A stretch of 64,000 nucleotides of DNA from Marinomonas spartinae (lineage in GTDB: Bacteria; Pseudomonadota; Gammaproteobacteria; Pseudomonadales; Marinomonadaceae). The stretch lies in contig NZ_JAEMUI010000011.1 of assembly GCF_016461715.1 (NCBI RefSeq), forward strand, positions 1 through 64,000, read 5' to 3'. Shown one piece after another: positions 39,264-49,238 of the stretch (its first letter is position 1; each line of letters opens with the position of its first letter). Below the pieces are notes generated by a model, which was given only the letters and a program-made list of their open reading frames with translations, searched no databases and was not told the origin of the DNA. A program made the position numbers and the translations under genes.

Positions 39264-39641
39264 ATGAACATTAAACCTATTAAAAATGACGATGATTTAA
39301 CTCTAGCAGTGCTTCGGATGCGCAGCCTTCGAGGTGCAGAGCTTGGTTCACCTGAAGGTGACGAGATTGAAATATTAGCGACTCTTGTTGAGGCTTATGA
39401 AGAGAAACATCACGCTATAGATGCTCCAGATCCGATTGAAGCGATTAAATTCAGAATGGATCAGATGGGACTAAAAGATGCAGACTTAACACCTTTTGTT
39501 GGCCAGCGTAGCCGAGTGACAGAAGTTTTGAAAAAACAACGGGCACTTAATCTAAGAATGATTCGTAACCTTCATAAAGGCTTGAATATTCCTTTAGACG
39601 CGCTTGTAAAAGATTATCCACTGGAAAGAGAAACGATGTAA
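39264..39641 (+). CDS. higA: HigA-type antitoxin
   Basis: 125-residue antitoxin of the COG5499 type with a C-terminal helix-turn-helix (GLKDADLTPFVGQRSRVTEVLKKQRALN). It neutralises HigB and probably represses the shared promoter. The ATG at 39264 has GGGAGATG upstream; the frame is open further into higB but that part is a shadow. Confidence 0.9.
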   Translation: MNIKPIKNDDDLTLAVLRMRSLRGAELGSPEGDEIEILATLVEAYEEKHHAIDAPDPIEAIKFRMDQMGLKDADLTPFVGQRSRVTEVLKKQRALNLRMIRNLHKGLNIPLDALVKDYPLERETM

Positions 39642-39735
39642 CCTCGTTGCTCTATTTTTATACCTAAAAATAGATGTATGTGTTAAGCAAAATGGATGCT
39701 TATATAAAGAAGAATAACTAAGGAATGACTAGAAA

Positions 39736-39811
39736 TGGTGCCCAGAGGCGGAATCGAACCACCGACACGAGGATTTTCAATCCTCTGCTCTACCGACTGA
39801 GCTATCTGGGC
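39736..39811 (-). tRNA. tRNA-Phe (GAA), copy 1
   Basis: 76 nt including encoded CCA. Acceptor GCCCAGA/TCTGGGC pairing, D-loop AGCTCAGTCGGTAGAGC, anticodon loop TTGAAAA (GAA), T-loop GGTTCGATTCC. Its 3' end faces the accessory patch. Confidence 0.97.
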
Positions 39812-39856
39812 TTAACAAACAGGAACTACTGATCTAGAAAATAAGGCTCCAAGACG

Positions 39857-39882
39857 AAAAAAAGCCAGCTAATTTAGCTGGC
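39857..39882 (-). terminator. terminator between the tRNA-Phe copies
   Basis: Minus-strand hairpin GCCAGCTA/TAGCTGGC with seven-T tract; separates the two tRNA genes into independent units. Confidence 0.8.
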
Positions 39883-39893
39883 CTTCTTTATCG

Positions 39894-39969
39894 TGGTGCC
39901 CAGAGGCGGAATCGAACCACCGACACGAGGATTTTCAATCCTCTGCTCTACCGACTGAGCTATCTGGGC
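39894..39969 (-). tRNA. tRNA-Phe (GAA), copy 2
   Basis: Sequence identical to copy 1 over the full 76 nt including CCA; anticodon GAA. Confidence 0.97.
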
Positions 39970-40089
39970 AAGTGGGGCGTATTATAGAGAAACCTTCTTT
40001 AGGGTCAATAGTTTTTCCTAAAAAAATTAAAAAAACTTAGTTTTCCCTGTTGGTCTGGTATTATCTCGGTATATCAAGGAGATAATACC

Positions 40090-40560
40090 ATGCTACATAT
40101 CGTACTCTATCAACCAGAGATTCCACCTAACACTGGCAATGTGATTCGTCTTTGCGCCAATACGGGGTATCAGCTTCATTTAATCGAGCCCCTAGGGTTT
40201 GATCTTGAAGACAAAAAGCTCCGCCGGGCTGGGTTGGATTATCATGAGTTTGCTAACCTAAAGCGTTACGCAAATTTTGATGACTTTCTGGCACAAAATA
40301 CCATAGGCACAATCTACGCATTGACCACAAAAGGCAGCCATACTCATAGTGAAGCCAAGTTCAAAGCCAATGATGTTTTGGTCTTTGGCCCAGAAACCAG
40401 AGGTTTGCCAGCGGCGTTCATTGAAGCCCTGCCACCAACGCAGCGTTTACGCTTGCCAATGCAAGCCAACTCACGCAGCCTTAATCTGTCCAATACGGTT
40501 GCAGTAATGGTCTATGAATCTTGGCGGCAATTAGATTATGCCATGTCAACGGATGAATAA
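40090..40560 (+). CDS. trmL: tRNA (cytidine/uridine-34-2'-O)-methyltransferase
   Basis: 156-residue SPOUT enzyme methylating the wobble base of tRNA-Leu. Motifs: [31 protein letters not shown] and [22 protein letters not shown] (trefoil knot). Strong AAGGAGAT ribosome site. Confidence 0.95.
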   Translation: MLHIVLYQPEIPPNTGNVIRLCANTGYQLHLIEPLGFDLEDKKLRRAGLDYHEFANLKRYANFDDFLAQNTIGTIYALTTKGSHTHSEAKFKANDVLVFGPETRGLPAAFIEALPPTQRLRLPMQANSRSLNLSNTVAVMVYESWRQLDYAMSTDE

Positions 40561-40625
40561 GCCCCATAATCAAGTCGCAAGCACAACCTCTACAAAAAGG
40601 TCCCAATTCATTATAAAAGGATAGT

Positions 40626-41735
40626 ATGAATACCTTAGGTCTACTTCTTAGACGTAACAACACACGACGGCAGTATCGCAAAAAGGTTCATTTGCATGCC
40701 ACTAAGGACATGCAAAAAAGGCTGATTCTATTCGCTTGTGTGATTGGCTTGCATAGCTTAGCTATGAACCATTTTGAACACCTGAATTGGTGGCAAGCGT
40801 TTTGGCTGACCATGACCTCTGCCAGCACGACAGGCTATGGCGATTTGTCTCCGGCTACTTTCTGGGGACAGTTCTCTACGATTGTACTGATATACGGAAT
40901 CGGCATTACGCTATTGGCGCAAATCGCGAGTGATTATGTGGAGCTAAGAATCGCTAAAAAAGAAATGCGCATCAAAGGTCATATGGAGTGGAATACAATG
41001 CAGGATCATTTGTTGATTATCAACACCCCCAGCAGCGATGCATCTCGCTATCTAAAACTACTTGTTTCGCAAGTCTGTAACACGCCAGAGCTGAGCGAAG
41101 TTCCTATCCAGATCCTCACTAAAGCGTACCCAGATGGGTTACCTATGAGTTTACGATCTCGGGGGGTGGTACACCATACGGGCGAGGCGACCAAAGAGGG
41201 CAAGTTACTATCCGCTGGAGCCGATAAAGCCAAATACATTATTGTGCTTTGTTCTGATCCCCATGATAGCAGCTGTGACAGCCAGACCTTTGATATATTG
41301 CACCGCTTAAAAGAAATAGGCTGTTCGGCGTTTATCCTTGCTGAGGCCATCGATGATGCTAATCGTCAGCGCTTTAGGAACGCAGGAGCCAACGCGGTGA
41401 TTCGCCCTATACGTGCCTACCCAGAGATGCTGGTTCGCTCTTTGATTGCCCCAGGTACAGAACAAGTACTTGAAAACCTATTCCGCTATGAAGGTGACCA
41501 TACGATTCGTTTGGACATTAATTTAGAGGGCTTTACCTGGGCGCAAATAGTCACTTGTTTAATTCAGAATAACATTGGGACTGCGCTTGGCTATGAAAAT
41601 CAGCACGGCCAAATCATCACTCATCCAAGTACAACGGAAAGTATTCACGCTCGCTCGTTAATTCTGTTAGTCGGAGACGAGCTAAACTCCCCTACCCCTG
41701 AGCAAGTACTGACTTTTTTTGAAAACGTTGTGTAG
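40626..41735 (+). CDS. 2TM potassium channel-like protein with RCK-like region
   Basis: 369 residues: basic N-terminus, first membrane helix (about 31-48), pore loop with K+ filter TTGYGDLSP (68-76), second helix (about 82-102), then a cytosolic RCK/TrkA-N-like region. The expected dinucleotide-binding glycine motif is replaced by HLLIINTPSSDASRY, so NAD binding is doubtful; a Rossmann-like continuation (GADKAKYIIVLCSD, RFRNAGANAVIRPI) remains. Probably a K+ channel gated by another ligand. Confidence 0.85.
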   Translation: MNTLGLLLRRNNTRRQYRKKVHLHATKDMQKRLILFACVIGLHSLAMNHFEHLNWWQAFWLTMTSASTTGYGDLSPATFWGQFSTIVLIYGIGITLLAQIASDYVELRIAKKEMRIKGHMEWNTMQDHLLIINTPSSDASRYLKLLVSQVCNTPELSEVPIQILTKAYPDGLPMSLRSRGVVHHTGEATKEGKLLSAGADKAKYIIVLCSDPHDSSCDSQTFDILHRLKEIGCSAFILAEAIDDANRQRFRNAGANAVIRPIRAYPEMLVRSLIAPGTEQVLENLFRYEGDHTIRLDINLEGFTWAQIVTCLIQNNIGTALGYENQHGQIITHPSTTESIHARSLILLVGDELNSPTPEQVLTFFENVV

Positions 41736-41799
41736 AGGGCCTGAACAACAGCTAAACGCTTTTGATGTTAATGACAAGCAGTTGCTGTCAAACAAGCAT

Positions 41800-41832
41800 A
41801 AAAAAGCTCGTCCTAGATGATCGAGCTTTTTT
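41800..41832. terminator. bidirectional terminator
   Basis: Eleven-bp stem AAAAAAGCTCG/CGAGCTTTTTT with 11-nt loop between the convergent channel and ferredoxin genes. Confidence 0.85.
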
Positions 41833-41855
41833 ATTAAAGAGCAATAAAGAACAGA

Positions 41856-42116
<261 letters not shown>

Positions 42117-42249
42117 CTAACTATCAGCCGATATAAACCAGCCATAAATCCAAACAAGGCAAAAAGTCCAAGAAAGAGAAATACATCACTTTCCACACTA
42201 TAGAGTAGCTAACTTATTGCCGATCTAAAGCAATGAGTAAAGCGGCAAC

Positions 42250-42804
<555 letters not shown>

Positions 42805-42914
42805 TTAGATTCCCATTCAGGGGTCGAATCATATAGGAATACGCCCCTGTTCTCAATTCTACGCCGTCATTCGTCACCAATAATGCTTAAAAAGCCACCA
42901 ATTTAGTGTCATGT

Positions 42915-43469
42915 CTAAATAACAGGAAAATATCCCCTTAAGAACTGCTGAATGATGGAAATTGCTAAAAACAAGAAAATCGGTGATAGATCTAATCCCC
43001 CCAATGTTGGAATCACACGGTGACACATACGATATAAGGGCTCAGTGATCTGCGCGACCAACATAGCACCCGGGTGACTCGCCGCTGGTGCTACCCAACT
43101 TAAAATGACCGAAATCAATAGCGCCCAAAAATACAAATCCAGCAAATGATATAAAGTACCGACCACCGTCAAAACCACGTATAGGGAGACAGGTGTCATG
43201 GAGGCAGCGCCTTGGAAAAATATCACGCCGAAAACGGTTAAAAACTGCACTAACAAGGCAAACACCACACAGGCCATATCAACACGGCCAATGGAAGGAA
43301 TCACCTTACGCAAAGGCAATAGAATAGGGCTGGTTGCTCTGACGATGCCTTGGCTAATAGGGTTATAAAAATCCGCACGCGTCAATTGCAGTACTAAACG
43401 TAGCAACACAATAAACAGATACAAATTGGCAATGGTCTTAAATAAAAAAATCAATGGATCTGAAGTCAT
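42915..43469 (-). CDS. YggT-family membrane protein
   Basis: 184 residues with two tandem YGGT units (about 1-85 and 95-180), each containing two membrane segments; RVDMACVVFALLVQFL and PLYRMCHRVIPTLGGLDLSP are typical. Often linked with proC and yggS, as here; role unclear (osmotic tolerance or division suggested in homologues). Confidence 0.93.
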   Translation of the reverse strand: MTSDPLIFLFKTIANLYLFIVLLRLVLQLTRADFYNPISQGIVRATSPILLPLRKVIPSIGRVDMACVVFALLVQFLTVFGVIFFQGAASMTPVSLYVVLTVVGTLYHLLDLYFWALLISVILSWVAPAASHPGAMLVAQITEPLYRMCHRVIPTLGGLDLSPIFLFLAISIIQQFLRGYFPVI

Positions 43470-43483
43470 CAGATAGTCCTTCT

Positions 43484-44314
43484 TTATGAGTCTGCGTTAC
43501 CAGAAAATAGTTGCGCCATTTCTTTGGAACGATCCATACAGGCAAGCATGGCCGTTCTTACTATATTATCAATACCTGACGCCTCAAAAGACAACAGGGC
43601 TTGTTCGGTAGTGCCCTTTGGCGAGGTAATATTTTTACGTAATTGGTCAATTGGCTGCTCAAGCTCTGTTGCCATACGCGCTGCACCTAGCATAGCATTC
43701 GCGGCCAAACGACGGCACGTTTCTTCGCTTAAACCTTGCTCTTTACCCGTTTTAATCATTGCTTCCAAGAACTGAAAAAAATAAGCAGGAGAGCTACCAG
43801 ACAGGGCAGTCACAGCATGCATTTGCGATTCATCTTCCACCCAGATAGAGACGCCGATACTTTCAAATACACTAGATACCCACGCTTTCTGATCCTCACT
43901 AGTATGAGCATTTGCAATTAAACCGGATACGCCCGCACCTAATTGAGACGGCGTATTCGGCATGCAACGCACCACAGAAACGTCTTTGCCCAACCAGCGA
44001 GCTAAAGCGCTGAGTTCTATGCCAGCGGCCACTGAAATAAACATCTGCTCGTCACGCACCTGATCTGCAAAGGCGCTAACCACCTCTTGCATTTGCGCAG
44101 GTTTTACGCAAAGCACTACCACGTCAGCTTTACTAACAGCCTCGCGATTATCCGCTAGCGTTATCATTGCGTACTGTTGCTCAAAGTGCTCGCGCTTAGC
44201 TTGCGTGCGAGAGGTACCAAGAATCTTCTTTGCAGGGTATCCACTCGCAATAAGGCCGCCAATGATCGCACCAGCCATGTTTCCAATACCGATAAAGGCA
44301 ATTGTTGGTTTCAT
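43484..44314 (-). CDS. proC: pyrroline-5-carboxylate reductase
   Basis: 276 residues; last step of proline synthesis. N-terminal Rossmann motif FIGIGNMAGAIIGGL, VVRCMPNTPSQLGAG, and C-terminal ALSGSSPAYFFQFLEAM and SPKGTTEQAL. It lies 14 bp before yggT. Confidence 0.96.
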   Translation of the reverse strand: MKPTIAFIGIGNMAGAIIGGLIASGYPAKKILGTSRTQAKREHFEQQYAMITLADNREAVSKADVVVLCVKPAQMQEVVSAFADQVRDEQMFISVAAGIELSALARWLGKDVSVVRCMPNTPSQLGAGVSGLIANAHTSEDQKAWVSSVFESIGVSIWVEDESQMHAVTALSGSSPAYFFQFLEAMIKTGKEQGLSEETCRRLAANAMLGAARMATELEQPIDQLRKNITSPKGTTEQALLSFEASGIDNIVRTAMLACMDRSKEMAQLFSGNADS

Positions 44315-44401
44315 TTATATTCCTAATTTTTATATCAGTGTCCAGTAAAATAGAGCCATTATTGTCTGTTAGACAACAGCATTCTCCTGTCTACATTCCT
44401 C

Positions 44402-45097
44402 TCATGACGAGGTATAGTCGCGGGCGCCAAAAATCGCCGTGCCAACCCGCACTAGGGTACTGCCCGATGCAATGGCCGCCGGTAAATCGCCAGACATACC
44501 AATGGATAACGTATCTATCATGCGATCTGATGACGCCAATTCAAGGTAAGCCTGAGATAATGGACGATAAACAGCCATTTGTTTTGCTTCATCCTCTTGC
44601 GGCGCAGGAATCGCCATAAGTCCCCGAAGCTGTAAGTTTGGCAGGCTTTTCACCAAGGCCACCATCTCTGGCAAGCACTCTAAGGAAATCCCTGATTTGC
44701 TCTCTTCGCCACTAATATTCACTTGTATGCATACATTTAGTTTGGGCATATCATCTGGACGTTGCTCACTTAACCGACGAGCAATTTTTTCACGATCAAT
44801 GGTATGCACCCAATTCATAGTTTGTGCAATTAAGCGAGATTTATTGGACTGTATTGGTCCAATAAAATGCCACTCAATATCAACAAGGTCTGCCAACGCA
44901 CTGTGTTTCTCTACGGCTTCTTGAACGTAGTTTTCACCAAATAAACGCTGACCAGCCTGATACGCCTCTCTGATCGCCTCAAACGGCTTAGTTTTACTCA
45001 CCGCCAATAGACGCACACTGCCAGTATCCCGTTGATATTGTTGCTCTAGTTGCGCAATTTGTGCGCCGACAAGAGAAAGATTCGTTTCTATATTCAT
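44402..45097 (-). CDS. YggS-family PLP homeostasis protein
   Basis: 231-residue alanine-racemase-like barrel protein binding PLP; LAVSKTKP gives the PLP lysine at 35, and HFIGPIQSNKSRLIAQ, LSIGMSGDLPAAIASGSTLVRVGTAIFG are signature segments. Upstream of proC-yggT. Confidence 0.95.
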   Translation of the reverse strand: MNIETNLSLVGAQIAQLEQQYQRDTGSVRLLAVSKTKPFEAIREAYQAGQRLFGENYVQEAVEKHSALADLVDIEWHFIGPIQSNKSRLIAQTMNWVHTIDREKIARRLSEQRPDDMPKLNVCIQVNISGEESKSGISLECLPEMVALVKSLPNLQLRGLMAIPAPQEDEAKQMAVYRPLSQAYLELASSDRMIDTLSIGMSGDLPAAIASGSTLVRVGTAIFGARDYTSS

Positions 45098-45405
45098 AAC
45101 AAAACCCTAGTTTCTTTTGGACTTCTGCACTGCAGCTCGCATCAAACAACAAGCTTATAAACTGGCATTAGACGAAATACAATAGAGAAAACAGCTCAAC
45201 ATTCTCCATAAAATAAAGCGCATAACAGCATGTTAGCACTTTTTTAGAGGTGAAAAAAAAGCTAGGAAGAAAAGCAATGAAGGGAAATCAGGTAACGATG
45301 TGAAGTATTCACGCAGCGCGAAACAGATCTCCTTTGCACCATCTATAGTTTACTATTACTAGCGCGATTTATAACAGAGCCGATAAACAGGAGAGTGCAA
45401 AGCAC
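45098..45405. other. intergenic region, no gene seen
   Basis: 308 bp between yggS and the GGDEF gene on the same strand. Presumably holds the yggS promoter. No ORF, repeat or strong hairpin recognised. Confidence 0.5.
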
Positions 45406-46509
45406 TTAGAAAACATAAAAGTCATTACTTGATGAATAAACTCGACCATGAAACTCCAGACGATGCCCAAACGACTCGCTCACAGAGTTCTCGGCAAAAG
45501 AAGCCGCACGATAAAGATCATCCAAACTAGAATGTTCGGGGTAAAAGGAAATGCCGATAGAAACCCCATCCGATACAAGCTTTTTAGCGGCCAATTCAGG
45601 GTCTCGCAATGCCTTCATCAATTTGTTAGCGACAACTTCCGCGTCTTCCATATGACGAATGCGAATGCCCATGACAAACTCACCGTCATCGTAATAAGCC
45701 ACTAGGTCGTTATCGCGCACCGTACGCTGAATCAATGCGGCTAATGCCTTGAGGTCCGCTGCGTCGTCTTGAGTGATGCGAGCATGCAGTCTTAAAGACA
45801 TCAATGCGACTCGCTGAAAATGACGGCGTGAATCTTTTAACACCATGGCAAAATTATTTTCAAAACTGTAACGACGCAACAATGCTGTTTGGGGATCACG
45901 GTGACCGTCTTCAAATAGACAGCGATCAGAGTATTCACGCAGCGACACTGCTTTCATACAGTTCGCACTTTCATCAAATAATAGATCAATGACCTCATCA
46001 CTGATATCAGCGGAATGACACTGGAAAAAGACCATCAAATAATCATCATGCTGTTTGGTTGGCACATTCAACATAACCACATCAGAAAAGCCATTTAGTT
46101 CTAAAAAGCCTTTCCATAGTCCCCAATCCACAGAGAGCTGAATATTTGCCTCTCGCCGTTTTGGACAGGATGGGCTTTCTGAAAAGGTCATCAAGGCTCT
46201 TGGTAGCGTTCCTAATTGCCCTTCAGAATTAAGCAAAGTCGCGTTTTTTTCATCTCGAGTGACTAATACCCAGCCCTGACTTCCTTTACTTCGGACCAAC
46301 AAAAGACCATAGCAATCTGGCAGTATTTTTTGTAGATTTGCTTGAATATCTTTCCAAAAGAAAGACACAGGCTTACCACTTGCCACAGACAGTAAGCGCT
46401 GAGCATTGCTCACATTGAATGATTTCAATAAATCACGCTCCTTCTCCGCCTTAAGCAGGCGAGCATGAAGAGCTTGAACATCATCGGACTGAAAAGAATC
46501 GAGCACCAT
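45406..46509 (-). CDS. degenerate GGDEF-domain protein
   Basis: 367 residues: N-terminal coiled coil (about 8-45), a middle region of unclear, possibly GAF-like, fold (about 50-200), and a GGDEF domain (about 205-360). The active site reads YYDDGEF in place of YGGEEF, so both glycines are lost and diguanylate cyclase activity is unlikely. It may act as an effector or scaffold. Monocistronic. Confidence 0.82.
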   Translation of the reverse strand: MVLDSFQSDDVQALHARLLKAEKERDLLKSFNVSNAQRLLSVASGKPVSFFWKDIQANLQKILPDCYGLLLVRSKGSQGWVLVTRDEKNATLLNSEGQLGTLPRALMTFSESPSCPKRREANIQLSVDWGLWKGFLELNGFSDVVMLNVPTKQHDDYLMVFFQCHSADISDEVIDLLFDESANCMKAVSLREYSDRCLFEDGHRDPQTALLRRYSFENNFAMVLKDSRRHFQRVALMSLRLHARITQDDAADLKALAALIQRTVRDNDLVAYYDDGEFVMGIRIRHMEDAEVVANKLMKALRDPELAAKKLVSDGVSIGISFYPEHSSLDDLYRAASFAENSVSESFGHRLEFHGRVYSSSNDFYVF

Positions 46510-46656
46510 TTAAACTACCAAAATGTTTAATATTAACAACCAGATTTAACAGACTAACCTATACTGTTATAAGTTTACAATCTACTGTAAGTAATTTTAC
46601 CGACTAAATGACACATAATCCCCGCAAACTTTAAAACTTTACTTCTGGAAAGTGCC

Positions 46657-47934
46657 TCATGCCAATCGATATACTTGCTGACCGGAAATAAAGGTGGCGA
46701 TAACTTGACCTGTCAGCGTATCACCAAAGTATGGCGAGTTATGCCCTTTGGTTTTACGATTATGATGCGTCCATTGCCAACGCGCCGTACTGTCAAAAAT
46801 AATTAGGTCAGCAAAGCTTCCCACACTCAAACTGCCCGCTTCTAAGCCAAAACAATTAGCAGGGCCACACGTTAGGCAAGACAATAAAGTCGATAAATCC
46901 AAGTCGCCCTCATCCATTAACTGCATCGCCAATGGAAGCAACACTTCAACGTTGGCCATCCCCGGTTCCGTGGCCGCAAACGGAGCAATTTTAGCCATTT
47001 TTTCGTGTGGTTGGTGATCCGAACAAATTGCCGTAATCACGCCAGCTTTGATACCTTCAATCAGGGTCAAACGATCTTCATCACCGCGTAACGGTGGCAA
47101 CACATGATACTGACCATCAAAACGGCTGAGTATTTGATCGGTTAACAATAAGTTATGTACGGCGACGTCAGCGGTTACATCCAAACCTGACGCTTTGGCA
47201 TCCGCCAACATTTCAACAGATTTTGCACAAGATAGACGCGCAAAATGCGCCCGAACCCCTGTTTTTTCGACCAATAACAAAGCTCGCATTAAAGCAATGG
47301 TTTCCGCTTCTTCTGGGATACCGGCTAAACCGTGCATGGTGGACATCAGACCTTCATGGGCACAACCGCCTTCCGATAAACTCTCTTCATCGGGATGAAA
47401 CACAACAAGTAAATCATGAGTTGCCGCATATTCTAGCGCTCGGGATAACACTTTGGTGTTCGCAATTGGGTAACGATGATTAGAAACGGCGACACAGCCT
47501 GCGTCCGTCAATGCCATCATGTTGCTCAGTTGTTCCCCAGCAAGCCCTTTTGTTAGCGCACCAATGGGAAAAACATTGGCCATGCCCGCTTCGTCTGCTT
47601 TATCTTGAATCAACGCAGCCACAGAAGACGTATCGACAATAGGATTCGTATCCGGTGGACACACCAGTGTTGTCACCCCGCCAGAAACAGCCGCTCGGCC
47701 TTCCGTCGCGATATTGCCTTTTTGGGTTTGCCCTGGTTCACGCAATGCCACGGCAAGATCCACCAAACCTGGTAGCACCCATTTGCCTGTGGCATCAACG
47801 ATTTCAGCGTTTTCAAAGCCATCAGGCACCTCACCAATGGCCACAACTTTTTCATTTTCGATAAACAAATCGGTCACTGCATCAAGGTCTTGGCTTGGGT
47901 CAATCACTCGACCATTTTGAATGCGTAGTTTCAT
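46657..47934 (-). CDS. pyrX: inactive dihydroorotase, ATCase subunit PyrX (PyrC')
   Basis: 425-residue dihydroorotase homologue that supports the dodecameric ATCase. The metal motif HxH of active enzymes is changed to AVA (Ala61, Ala63 in PGLVDLAVALREPG), so it cannot be catalytic. The start at 47934 lies one base after the pyrB stop; further upstream codons would overlap pyrB. Confidence 0.94.
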   Translation of the reverse strand: MKLRIQNGRVIDPSQDLDAVTDLFIENEKVVAIGEVPDGFENAEIVDATGKWVLPGLVDLAVALREPGQTQKGNIATEGRAAVSGGVTTLVCPPDTNPIVDTSSVAALIQDKADEAGMANVFPIGALTKGLAGEQLSNMMALTDAGCVAVSNHRYPIANTKVLSRALEYAATHDLLVVFHPDEESLSEGGCAHEGLMSTMHGLAGIPEEAETIALMRALLLVEKTGVRAHFARLSCAKSVEMLADAKASGLDVTADVAVHNLLLTDQILSRFDGQYHVLPPLRGDEDRLTLIEGIKAGVITAICSDHQPHEKMAKIAPFAATEPGMANVEVLLPLAMQLMDEGDLDLSTLLSCLTCGPANCFGLEAGSLSVGSFADLIIFDSTARWQWTHHNRKTKGHNSPYFGDTLTGQVIATFISGQQVYRLA

Positions 47935-47935
47935 A

Positions 47936-48931
47936 TTATTTCTCATCCTCGCCACTATCCCGTTGTAACTGCCCACTCATCGCCATGGATAACACGGCCA
48001 TACGCACAGCAATGCCGTTTGTTACTTGATTTAAAATCACAGAGTGTGCACCATCGGCGACCTCAGAGGATATTTCAACGCCACGATTAATTGGCCCCGG
48101 GTGCATGACAATGGCATCTGGTTTAGCCCACGCCAAGGTCTCTTCTGTTAAACCATATAAGCGGTAGAATTCCCCTTCACTTGGTAGCAACGCCCCCTTC
48201 ATACGCTCTTTTTGTAGACGCAACATAACAATCACATCCACATCTTTTAAGCCTGCTTCTAAGTCATGACAAATGGTGGCCCCCATTTCCTCGAAAAACT
48301 TAGGCACTAAAGTTTTCGGACCGACTAAACGCACCTCTTCTACTCCAAGAGTGGTAAACGCCTGTAATTGAGAGCGTGCGACGCGCGAGTGCAGAATGTC
48401 TCCCACAATGGCGACTTTCAGGCCATCAAACCGCCCTTTATGACGACGGATTGTCAACATGTCGAGCATGGCTTGAGTAGGATGAGCATGACGACCATCC
48501 CCAGCATTGATAATGGCAACATTAGGTGTACAGTGCTCGGCAATAAAATGAGCGGCCCCACTGTCAGAGTGACGTACAATAAACATATCGCTCTGCATGG
48601 CTTCAAGGTTTTTTAACGTATCAAGAAGCGACTCGCCTTTGGAAGTGGCAGAGGTTTCAATATTGAGGTTAATCACGTCCGCAGAGAGACGCTTAGCCGC
48701 CAATTCAAAGGTCGTTCGGGTTCGAGTAGAGTTCTCAAAAAATAGGTTTACCACGGTTTTACCGCGCAGCAGAGGAACTTTCTTTACCGACTGCTCACCC
48801 ATGGATAGAAAGGAATCAGCTCGATCAAGAATTTCTGTCAAAATGGTTTTATCTAGACCATCCAATGTCAAAAAGTGCTTAAGCTGTCCGTGTTCGTTTA
48901 ACTGTAATGCCCGAGGTTCGGATCGCATCAT
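47936..48931 (-). CDS. pyrB: aspartate carbamoyltransferase, catalytic chain
   Basis: 331 residues. Carbamoyl-phosphate motif [37 protein letters not shown] and [11 protein letters not shown] are intact. The N-terminal extension ([19 protein letters not shown]) matches the nucleotide-regulated Pseudomonas class. AGGAAAG precedes ATGATG. Encoded with inactive PyrX; no pyrI-type regulatory subunit is nearby. Confidence 0.96.
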   Translation of the reverse strand: MMRSEPRALQLNEHGQLKHFLTLDGLDKTILTEILDRADSFLSMGEQSVKKVPLLRGKTVVNLFFENSTRTRTTFELAAKRLSADVINLNIETSATSKGESLLDTLKNLEAMQSDMFIVRHSDSGAAHFIAEHCTPNVAIINAGDGRHAHPTQAMLDMLTIRRHKGRFDGLKVAIVGDILHSRVARSQLQAFTTLGVEEVRLVGPKTLVPKFFEEMGATICHDLEAGLKDVDVIVMLRLQKERMKGALLPSEGEFYRLYGLTEETLAWAKPDAIVMHPGPINRGVEISSEVADGAHSVILNQVTNGIAVRMAVLSMAMSGQLQRDSGEDEK

Positions 48932-48999
48932 GGTTTGCTTTCCTCAAACTGCAAAGACGGTATCGCCTTTCTCTGTTCTAAATAGGGTATAGATGGAAA

Positions 49000-49033
49000 A
49001 ATGCCCGGTGCAGACTGGCTACAACCGGGCATT
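49000..49033 (-). terminator. attenuator hairpin before pyrB
   Basis: Perfect 10-bp arms AATGCCCGGT/ACCGGGCATT with 14-nt loop followed by a run of Ts on the minus strand, about 69-102 bp before the pyrB ATG. It lies between pyrR and pyrB and would terminate unless disrupted. Confidence 0.85.
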
Positions 49034-49189
49034 CATAACGTTAACAAAATCAAGGGATTGAATAATCAAAGCACACAGGCAGTCACGGCTTAGACTGTTT
49101 CGATACTTTTCATCGACATCCCACTGGACACCATCCGATGTCGAGATGTCTGTCATACTTTCAACTGAATTAACGTCATTCATATCCAT
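49019..49189 (-). CDS. putative pyr leader peptide
   Basis: 56-codon frame from an ATG at 49189 (in-frame ATG two codons later) to a TAG at 49021-49019, located in the loop of the attenuator hairpin. The peptide begins MDMNDVNSVESMTDIS and ends SLDFVNVMNARL. A ribosome reaching the stop would cover the first arm of the terminator, the geometry of E. coli pyrL. No strong ribosome site is seen at either ATG, which weakens the case. No known homologue. Confidence 0.5.
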   Translation of the reverse strand: MDMNDVNSVESMTDISTSDGVQWDVDEKYRNSLSRDCLCALIIQSLDFVNVMNARL

Positions 49190-49238
49190 CTGCTAATTGT
49201 CGTATTTGTTAACGCAAAAATAAAGCCAGAAACGCACT

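Noticed and set aside
44302-44619. 105-codon plus-strand ORF
   Set aside because: Antisense to yggS and its intergenic edge; no ribosome site or family.
46657-47934. Active dihydroorotase (pyrC)
   Set aside because: The HxH metal ligands are replaced by Ala, so it is the non-catalytic PyrX subunit.
48597-48992. 131-codon plus-strand ORF
   Set aside because: Antisense shadow of pyrB, which has full catalytic motifs.
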